A model generated the notes under the pieces. The model did not search any database, was not told where the DNA came from, and was given only the letters and a program-made list of their open reading frames with translations. This document shows positions 1 through 5,007 of a stretch of 6,003 nucleotides of DNA, piece by piece; position 1 is the first letter of the stretch; each line of letters opens with the position of its first letter. Source of the stretch: SURF-32 sp964648365 (GTDB taxonomy: Bacteria > Planctomycetota > Phycisphaerae > UBA1845); contig CAZYLK010000265.1 of NCBI GenBank assembly GCA_964648365.1, positions 1 to 6,003 on the forward strand. The letters are read 5' to 3'. The position numbers were made by a program, and so were the translations under genes.

Positions 1-770
1 GACGGTGGATGCAGAGGGATCCGTGGGGCGTCGGAGATCGAATCGTGATGTCGAGTCGAGGCCCCGGCGCATACTTGTTGGGCGAGGGCGAACTACAATA
101 CAGCGATGGGCTCGACTTATACGAGTATGTATCATCCAACATATACGCCTCTACTGATCCAACTGGGCGAATACGATACAGACGGATAGGTCTGAAGAAG
201 GCGCCATGTGGCGGAAGACATGCTAGGTGGATAATCGAGTTGGAAAAGCCGGCGCCATGTGACGGCTACCTCGTTCAGGAGGTCGAAACAGCAGAGGAGA
301 TCTTGCCATGTAATGAAGAAAGCAACCATGCACCGAGGCCCGGGACCCCTGTTGAAGGAAGCCCTCCACCAACAAAGGCTAAATATTGGGAGGCCTGGTG
401 GATCAAGAAAGGCGACACAACGTCTTGGGATACGCAGAACCAAGGTTGGACTGATTTCTCCATTCTTGCTACAATTCCTGATAGTCACGGCTTCAATGTT
501 CAGTGGGGTCGGGTCAAGTTTTTTTGTGAAGCAGTGACGAAGGACCTTGGTGATCTCAACGAACCACCCCGAGGACATGATAATGTTCCGCCGAATCACA
601 ATTGGAGGCCTGGCGGTCATCCATCGAGCGCGAAACTGCCATCTACGACTATCGAGCCGACATGGTGGCCACGGGCTGGTTCGGAGGCTCTTGCTACGCG
701 ACAGGCGGACTCGTGGTGGCGCTGTTGCGATTGCCAATGGGATTACAACTATGTTAATGCATCACCATAA
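1..770 (+). CDS. RHS repeat protein, C-terminal end (core end plus variable tip), 5' partial
   Basis: The reading frame is open to the left edge (first full codon at base 3, reading R-W before the Met at 9), so the Met at 9 is internal and not a start. The first 53 residues from that Met are the end of an RHS core: RWMQRDP, then DGLDLYEYVSSN, then DPTG near bases 156-167. A loop of about 20 residues sits between QRDP and DGLDLYEYV; I recall this variant from planctomycete RHS proteins. After DPTG comes a tip of about 200 residues with seven Cys, many Trp, a YWEAW motif (about residues 126-130), an LPSTTIEP motif (210-217) and a final WWRCCDC. RHS proteins form shells around a C-terminal tip that is often, not always, a toxin. 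This tip matches no toxin I know and could be a binding or structural module. ATA codons are frequent here (four within about 30 codons near bases 139-234) but rare in the downstream genes, suggesting the tip was exchanged. It overlaps the next gene. Confidence 0.85.
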   Translation, partial: RWMQRDPWGVGDRIVMSSRGPGAYLLGEGELQYSDGLDLYEYVSSNIYASTDPTGRIRYRRIGLKKAPCGGRHARWIIELEKPAPCDGYLVQEVETAEEILPCNEESNHAPRPGTPVEGSPPPTKAKYWEAWWIKKGDTTSWDTQNQGWTDFSILATIPDSHGFNVQWGRVKFFCEAVTKDLGDLNEPPRGHDNVPPNHNWRPGGHPSSAKLPSTTIEPTWWPRAGSEALATRQADSWWRCCDCQWDYNYVNASP

Positions 771-1395
771 GAACGGCGAGCCGACGTTGCGCCGATACCC
801 GCCCGCTGCTCCGCTCCGCTACGGGCGTGGGCTTGCACTGGTCCGGGGTATAGGGAAACGGGTAGCGATAGTTGTTCTCGTAGCACTCATGGGTAGCTGT
901 AATAAGGCCGAGGATTCCACCACCTCTGGAGCCGACGCTTTGGTAAGCATGCTACGGTCCGTTGAGCCGTGGCGCGCATCTCGCGACTACACCGTCCCGG
1001 AATGGGACCGCGCCTTGAAGGTCGCGCGCCATGTTCAAAAGAGCGATCCCGACGATGTTCGACTTGCGATTCGCCGTTTCATTCCAGAGTGTCGCCGAGA
1101 GTCATTCGAACATTTTACCGGAGACTATGAGGATGAGTCGAAGGTGTTTATCGTATTGAGACTCGTTTTTGACTTGCCAGCGGGGCAACCTTCCGACAAA
1201 CGCATCTGCTTTAAAGGCTGGACGAACTGGCCGGAGACCGAAATGATAGACTTGGGTTGGCCCGTGTCGTGGCAGCAGGGCAGGCCTAGGTTGGTTGCCA
1301 GGTGGCAGGGGTCGAACGGACCGTACGATGCATTAGGTGAATATGACTATCTGCTAATAAACTTCCGAATGCGCGAACTCGATTGTCTGGATTGA
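751..1395 (+). CDS. Putative lipoprotein of unknown function, partner gene of the RHS tip
   Basis: I do not recognise a named family. A hydrophobic stretch (VAIVVLVALMGSC, about bases 862-900) ends in a plausible lipobox, LMGSC, with Cys at base 898, so the product is probably lipid-anchored outside the cytoplasm. The mature part is about 165 residues and charged, with a conserved-looking second half: VFDLP, FKGWTNWPETE, LGWPVSWQQGRPRLVARW and GPYDALGEYDYL. I recall similar short proteins beside RHS genes in planctomycetes but could not check this. The start is uncertain. ATG at 751 and 757 lie inside the end of the RHS gene without a visible ribosome binding site, which would fit translational coupling. 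They leave about 38 residues before the hydrophobic stretch, long for a lipoprotein signal. TTG at 787 (weak GGCGAG upstream) or CTG at 838 would give more usual lengths. The frame stays open back to 547, but that part is in another frame of the RHS gene. An immunity-protein role is a guess from gene order. Confidence 0.7.
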   Translation: MLMHHHKNGEPTLRRYPPAAPLRYGRGLALVRGIGKRVAIVVLVALMGSCNKAEDSTTSGADALVSMLRSVEPWRASRDYTVPEWDRALKVARHVQKSDPDDVRLAIRRFIPECRRESFEHFTGDYEDESKVFIVLRLVFDLPAGQPSDKRICFKGWTNWPETEMIDLGWPVSWQQGRPRLVARWQGSNGPYDALGEYDYLLINFRMRELDCLD

Positions 1396-2139
1396 ACAGG
1401 GTCGGAAACGGGCGAACGCGCCGAGACGTACGACTACGACCAGGCGGGCAACCGTCTGTCGCTGTTCTTTGACGCTTCGGGGGCGTCGTCGCTGTCGCTG
1501 GCGTACGCCTACGACGAACTGTCGCAGAACACGACGGTCAAGGGGCGGTTCCGACTGACTGCCGGCACGCCGGGCGGCTTCCTCGACCTGATCAGCTACA
1601 GCTACACCGGGCGGCTGCTGAACAAGCGGCAGATCACGACAACGTACAAGACCGAAGCCGTCGGGATTGCGACGTCCGATATGTTCCTCGACTACATCCC
1701 CAGTTACGACGAGCACCGTCGCATCGAGCAGGTCAAGAACCGCAACTGGTACGACGGAGCCGAGCTCGACACGCTGGCGCGGTACGACTACAGCTTCGAC
1801 AAAGTCGGGAACCGACTGGAGATCGACCCGCGTCGCGGCGGGGGCGCCAACGCGGACGGCTTCTCCAAGATGCAGGAGATCCCGACGATCGACTACGACG
1901 GCTTGCATCGGCTGACCCAGGTGGACTATGATCTGGGGACGACGCAGTCGGAGGTATTCGAGTACGACGACTTGGGGAACCGCGTGACCTACCAGGACGA
2001 GCGCAACTCGGTCACCACGCTCTACACCGCCAACGAGGCGAACGAGTACCTCACGGTGGGCGGCTACACCGTCGCTCACGACGCGGCCGGCAACCTCACC
2101 AGCCAGATCATCGACGGCACCGCCCACCCCGTGCGGTAG
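1396..2139 (+). pseudogene. Orphan RHS/YD-repeat core fragment, truncated at both ends
   Basis: Translation in the frame of the preceding gene, directly after its TGA at 1393-1395, gives uninterrupted RHS/YD repeats to the TAG at 2137-2139. Units include YDYDQAGNRLSLF (from 1429), YAYDELSQ, YSYTGRLLNKR, YDYSFDKVGNRLEI (from 1786), IDYDGLHRLTQVDYD, FEYDDLGNRVTYQD (from 1960) and VAHDAAGNLTSQ. No ATG, GTG or TTG occurs between 1396 and the ATG at 1681, which is inside the repeats with about 95 repeat-encoding codons upstream, so 1681 is unlikely to be a true start. The piece has no export signal, no QRDP...DP(T/S)G core end and no tip; it stops soon after a YD unit, and frames +1 and +2 show no RHS continuation after 2139. 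It is best read as a displaced, silent core fragment left by recombination at the RHS locus. Expression from a cryptic start is possible but unsupported. It looks more GC-rich than the two preceding genes. Confidence 0.75.
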
Positions 2140-2192
2140 CAGGCCGCGTGTTCGTCATCGTCACGCGCCGGACCGCTCCGCCACCGCACGCT

Positions 2193-2273
2193 CGCCTCGC
2201 GCGGCCCCTCCGGCATGCCCGCCGCGCGCTACCCCTCCCGCATGCCCGCCTCGTGCTGCGCATCCGGCACGCC
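2193..2273. repeat. Three tandem copies of a 27-bp GC-rich unit
   Basis: Units lie at 2193-2219, 2220-2246 and 2247-2273. By eye, units 2 and 3 match at 20 of 27 positions and units 1 and 3 at 22 of 27. The best-kept part is a 19-base block at 2205-2223 and again at 2232-2250, with a single mismatch (shared core GCATGCCCGCC). The region before 2193 does not continue the register. The repeat sits in the spacer between the RHS remnant and the next gene. No function is visible. It may be a small minisatellite or decayed coding sequence. Confidence 0.6.
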
Positions 2274-2291
2274 GGGATCAGACTTTTTTTT
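2263..2291 (+). terminator. Weak candidate terminator: short hairpin and T8 run
   Basis: A short inverted repeat (CCGGC at 2264-2268 and GCCGG at 2271-2275) is followed, after about eight bases, by eight consecutive T at 2284-2291. The T run stands out in this GC-rich spacer. The stem is only five to six pairs, its loop is very tight, and the gap to the T run is longer than in a classic intrinsic terminator. The hairpin also falls inside the third copy of the tandem repeat, so it may be incidental. If active, it would end transcripts from the RHS region before the gene at 2410. Confidence 0.3.
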
Positions 2292-2391
2292 CGATTCGTG
2301 TAAGACCTCGCCGCCGCCCGCCAAGACAGGGCACACGCACGGCCGCGGCGGGTGGACGCGTCGTCCGCCTCGCGGGCCGGGAGCAAGGACC

Positions 2392-2398
2392 AAAGGAG
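2392..2398 (+). promoter_or_regulatory. Ribosome binding site for the gene at 2410
   Basis: AAAGGAG lies 11 bases before the ATG at 2410. Together with the signal peptide that begins at this Met, it decides the start: the frame is open further upstream (an ATG at 2215), but that part reads through the tandem repeat and the T run and looks non-coding. Confidence 0.7.
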
Positions 2399-2409
2399 CG
2401 CGAAGAGTC

Positions 2410-3294
2410 ATGTCCGCACGAGTTTTTTTATCGGCCGCACTGTCGGCGCTGGCCGCGATGCCGGCACTCGCCCAGAGCGAACCCAGTTCCGGGGAGAAGC
2501 ACGCCATGGTCATGGTCATTTCTGTTTGGGACTCAGACTGCAGCGGCAGCACCCGCAGCAGTTGGGACAACATGTGCGACGCCTGGTACGACGAGATCCG
2601 CGACGACGGCTGGCCTTTCGGCCACAGCGGACGCGCGTGGACCGGCGACGGCTTCTACCACAACGGGCCGCGGGTCGACAGCGAGTTCGCCGACTGCGGC
2701 GACGAAAGCTGGGGCGACGATTGCAGCAACGACCACGCCGACGAGCCGGATGCGCTGATGGTCGGCATGCACGGCAGCGAACTGGGCGACGACCTGCAAT
2801 GGGCCGCCCGCGTGAGGGACGACGAGAGCGGCAGCGGCAACTGCAACGCCTGGCAGGCGCACATGGATGCCGGCGACCTGGATGCGGAGTTCTGGCATCT
2901 GTCGTCGTGCCACAGCATGGACGAAGACGCCTGGTTCGGCAGCAATTCGTGGAAGGACACGCAAAACGACGGCGTTCACCAGATCGACGGGTTCCACGGG
3001 CTGATGTGGATCGGGTCGTCGCTGGTCAGTGACTACACCCACTTTGCGGATGACGCCTTCTCCGACGCGATCGCAGAGTCGTGGCTGGACAACATGTACG
3101 TTCCCAACATCTCCGGCAGCGACGACCAGTGCCCGGTCACGCGCGGCATCGGCACGTCCGCGTCCAACCTGTGGACCCGGCTGGATAACGAGGAGTACGA
3201 CAACGTCTACAGCGACCCGTCGAGCATCACGCATCACGGCGTGTACTACATCGAAGGCTGCAACCCGGACGGCGACCCCGCCCTGCCAAGCTGA
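2410..3294 (+). CDS. Secreted acidic protein with caspase-like HG...SC pattern (DUF6345-like)
   Basis: This encodes 294 residues. Residues 1-21 form a signal peptide (MSARVFLSAALSALAAMPALA) with a likely cleavage before Gln22. The mature protein is rich in Asp, Ser, Gly and Trp, with Cys at 44, 56, 96, 105, 145, 167 and 241, so disulfides are likely outside the cytoplasm. A hydrophobic strand (ALMVGM) leads into His121-Gly122, and a second (FWHLSS) leads into Cys167-His168, 46 residues later. This strand-HG and strand-SC order is how catalytic His and Cys appear in clan CD peptidases (caspases, gingipains). It is followed by FHGLMWIGSS, then an acidic stretch and AESWLDNMY. The layout reminds me of the DUF6345 group, unconfirmed. 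Peptidase activity is inferred; the protein could be an inactive or structural relative. No propeptide lies between the signal peptide and the domain. The next gene starts 66 bases downstream on the same strand with a similar signal peptide, so the two are probably co-transcribed. Confidence 0.75.
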   Translation: MSARVFLSAALSALAAMPALAQSEPSSGEKHAMVMVISVWDSDCSGSTRSSWDNMCDAWYDEIRDDGWPFGHSGRAWTGDGFYHNGPRVDSEFADCGDESWGDDCSNDHADEPDALMVGMHGSELGDDLQWAARVRDDESGSGNCNAWQAHMDAGDLDAEFWHLSSCHSMDEDAWFGSNSWKDTQNDGVHQIDGFHGLMWIGSSLVSDYTHFADDAFSDAIAESWLDNMYVPNISGSDDQCPVTRGIGTSASNLWTRLDNEEYDNVYSDPSSITHHGVYYIEGCNPDGDPALPS

Positions 3295-3347
3295 GCGGCG
3301 TGCGGCAGACATCGACCAACGAAACCGAATTCTACGAAACTTTGAAC

Positions 3348-3353
3348 AAGGAA
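3348..3353 (+). promoter_or_regulatory. Ribosome binding site for the gene at 3361
   Basis: AAGGAA lies seven bases before the ATG at 3361. It fits that start, which also begins a clear signal peptide. Confidence 0.65.
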
Positions 3354-3360
3354 TAAAACG

Positions 3361-4803
3361 ATGAAGACTCCGATCCACTATTCGTTTTGGATGACGCTTG
3401 GACTGGTCCTGGCGGGGACGATGACCGCCCTAGCCCAGGACGAACCGCCCGGACCGCCCGATCTGCCGCGAGACCTGAAGCGCGAGGATTACGTCGCCCA
3501 GATTCAGCAGGCCCTGCCGCAGTACGGACAGAACCTGCTGCAAGCCCAGCCGGGGCCCGACTGGCTGGCCGAGCTGACCCTCGAACAGATGGCCGAGGCC
3601 GTTGGCGACCTGGTGCCGCAGGAAATCTTCCGCGAAGGATCACTGTTCTACGCCCAGGACGGCGATGATGCGCGATACATCAAAGGCGACCTTCAGAGCG
3701 GACGGATCCGCTGGGGCAACGCCGGGCGACGCTTCAACTATGACCAGTCGCCGCACGAGGCGGTCAACGCGCAGATCGCGGCGGCCGTGTTTCAAGGCGT
3801 CGTCGATGGCCTCGCCGTACCGCGCGAGGAGTTTGGCGAACTGCGGGTGGACACGGTCGGCGGCCAGATGGAAGGCCCCAACGGCGTCGAGCCTGCGTTC
3901 GAGCGCGAGCGGCTGGTGCAGGTGTTCCGCAAGGTCAACGGTTTCGAAGTGTATCGCTCGCGTGTGCTGGTCGCGGTCAGCAACTTCGCCGAGCCTGCGC
4001 GACTGCTGGTCGAGTGGCCCCAGTTCCGTCTGCGGTCCAATCTTGTCTTGCGGCCGCGACAGGCGGTGATCGACCGGCTGGCGGATCAGCTCTGGGAGTC
4101 CGAGTTCGGTGCGGCCGTGACGCTGAACATCCGGCTGGCGTACGTCCGCTTCGGCCAGGCCTATCTGCCGGCGGCCGTGGCGACCTACTCGGACGGGGAG
4201 TCCGGCGAGATCACCATCATTCCAGTCGTGCAGGTTCAGGACGACGCAGACATGGACGGGCCGCCCGACAACGTCGACAACTGCCCGGATCAGCCGAACG
4301 CCGATCAGGCGGACTTGGACGGCGACGGCGTCGGCGACGCCTGCGACAACTGCCCGCAGACGTTCAACCCGGACCAGTTCGATGATGACAACGACGGCGT
4401 CGGCGATGATTGCGAAGAGCCGGAGGGCGCGTGCTGCCTGCCGGACGACACGTGCGAGGTGACGACGAAACCGCTGTGCCTGGCGGACGGCGGCGAGTAC
4501 GCCGGCGACGACACGCTCTGCACCGACGGCAACGTGTGCTCGCGCTGCACCGGCCGCGAGGCCGTCAAGCCCATCAAGTGCAAGAACAAGCGCGGCAACC
4601 GCCTGCTGGCGGTCAAGCTGCTCGGCGGACAGACGGGCGATACCTTCAGCGTCGAGATATCCGGCGGAGAAACGAAAGAGGGCAAGCTGAACGGTAAAGG
4701 CAAGGGCAATGCGAAGTTCGCGAACCTGCCGCCGGGCGCCGGCACGGCCACCGCCACGTTCGGCTGCGGCGCCGTGATCCAGCGGAGCTACAACTGCCCG
4801 TAA
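3361..4803 (+). CDS. Secreted protein: propeptide-like region, thrombospondin type 3 repeats, Cys module
   Basis: This encodes 480 residues. Residues 1-25 are a signal peptide with cleavage after TALA, before Gln26. Residues about 26-290 have no family I can name with certainty. Around residues 186-206 the pattern VFRKVNGFEVYRSRVLV resembles the FTP motif of fungalysin/thermolysin propeptides, and residues about 262-290 (AYVRFGQAYLPAAVATYSDG and on) resemble a PepSY-type strand pair. Residues 294-352 hold thrombospondin type 3 calcium-binding repeats (DNVDNCPDQPNADQ, DLDGDGVGDACDNCP, DDDNDGVGDDC). Residues 355-396 are a cysteine module beginning EGACCLPDDTC, common in planctomycete secreted proteins as I recall. 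Residues 400-480 form a Gly/Lys-rich, probably beta-sheet end with GKGKGNAKFANLPPGAGTAT and a closing FGCG...YNCP. It follows the 2410 gene by 66 bases with its own ribosome binding site, and a hairpin follows its stop. A role as propeptide, chaperone or surface-anchoring partner of the upstream protein is inferred. It could equally be an independent surface protein. Confidence 0.8.
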   Translation: MKTPIHYSFWMTLGLVLAGTMTALAQDEPPGPPDLPRDLKREDYVAQIQQALPQYGQNLLQAQPGPDWLAELTLEQMAEAVGDLVPQEIFREGSLFYAQDGDDARYIKGDLQSGRIRWGNAGRRFNYDQSPHEAVNAQIAAAVFQGVVDGLAVPREEFGELRVDTVGGQMEGPNGVEPAFERERLVQVFRKVNGFEVYRSRVLVAVSNFAEPARLLVEWPQFRLRSNLVLRPRQAVIDRLADQLWESEFGAAVTLNIRLAYVRFGQAYLPAAVATYSDGESGEITIIPVVQVQDDADMDGPPDNVDNCPDQPNADQADLDGDGVGDACDNCPQTFNPDQFDDDNDGVGDDCEEPEGACCLPDDTCEVTTKPLCLADGGEYAGDDTLCTDGNVCSRCTGREAVKPIKCKNKRGNRLLAVKLLGGQTGDTFSVEISGGETKEGKLNGKGKGNAKFANLPPGAGTATATFGCGAVIQRSYNCP

Positions 4804-4856
4804 GCCTGTGATGGCGTCCGGCCGGCCCGGTCCGGTCGACGGCAAGGTCAATCAAA

Positions 4857-4901
4857 GCGCCGCGGCGGTTCAATCGAATCGCCGCGGCGCCCGCTTTTCT
4901 T
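4857..4901 (+). terminator. GC-rich intrinsic terminator, possibly bidirectional
   Basis: Arms GCGCCGCGGCG (4857-4867) and CGCCGCGGCGC (4880-4890) are perfect complements. The stem extends inward through a G-T wobble and a TTC/GAA match to a four-base AATC loop, giving about 15 pairs. On the + strand it is followed by CCGCTTTTCTT, a modest T tract, 53 bases after the stop at 4803. On the - strand the same stem is followed by TTTGATT, so it may also stop transcripts from the convergent TPR gene. Confidence 0.65.
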
Positions 4902-4913
4902 GGAGCGGGCGCC
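4886..4913. other. Second hairpin overlapping the terminator stem
   Basis: GGCGCCCGCT (4886-4895) and AGCGGGCGCC (4904-4913) are perfect 10-base complements around an eight-base loop that contains the T tract. The left arm shares bases with the right arm of the 4857-4890 hairpin, so the two structures exclude each other. On the - strand this hairpin is transcribed first, just before the main stem. Confidence 0.5.
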
Positions 4914-4924
4914 CGCGTCGGTGC

Positions 4925-4942
4925 CACTGCTCTTGAGCAGTG
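4925..4942. other. Small inverted repeat in the convergent spacer
   Basis: CACTGCTC (4925-4932) pairs with GAGCAGTG (4935-4942). AGAGCAGT recurs at 4960-4967 and could pair with the same left arm instead. Neither strand shows a T tract after it, so it is not a convincing terminator. It lies 66 bases beyond the stop of the - strand TPR gene and may be a 3' end processing or stability structure. Nothing else is visible in the rest of the 4804-5007 spacer. Confidence 0.4.
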
Positions 4943-5007
4943 TCTTGGCCGCGGCTCGAAGAGCAGTCTTTAGCGCGCCGCCGCCGCGCGATCGACCGCG
5001 GCGCCGC

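Noticed and set aside
547..750. Upstream extension of the lipoprotein frame to an ATG at 547
   Set aside because: It runs in another frame through the RHS tip, is Arg-rich, and would put the lipobox Cys at residue 118. A later start is more likely.
1354..2127. Antisense open frame of 257 codons on the - strand
   Set aside because: It is opposite clear RHS/YD repeats and its Val/Arg-rich composition is what antisense of such repeats gives.
1681..2139. A 152-residue gene starting at ATG 1681
   Set aside because: YD repeats continue unbroken upstream to 1396, so this Met is internal to a longer RHS fragment.
2193..2273. CRISPR-like array
   Set aside because: The units are directly adjacent with no spacers, diverged, and only three in number.
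2215..2409. Extension of the secreted-protein frame to an ATG at 2215
   Set aside because: It would bury the signal peptide inside the protein and crosses the tandem repeat and T8 run. The site at 2392-2398 supports the ATG at 2410.
2533..3378. Antisense open frame of 281 codons on the - strand
   Set aside because: It lies opposite the secreted acidic protein, is Ala/Val/Arg-rich, and has no motif of its own.
3640..4851. Antisense open frame of 403 codons on the - strand
   Set aside because: It mirrors the 3361-4803 gene, is Val/Arg/Ala-rich with no recognisable domain, and covers the terminator. The + strand has signal peptide, ribosome binding site and TSP3 repeats.
4804..5007. A small gene or RNA in the convergent spacer
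   Set aside because: Frames here are low-complexity Arg/Ala strings without start signals, and the visible structure is explained by hairpins.
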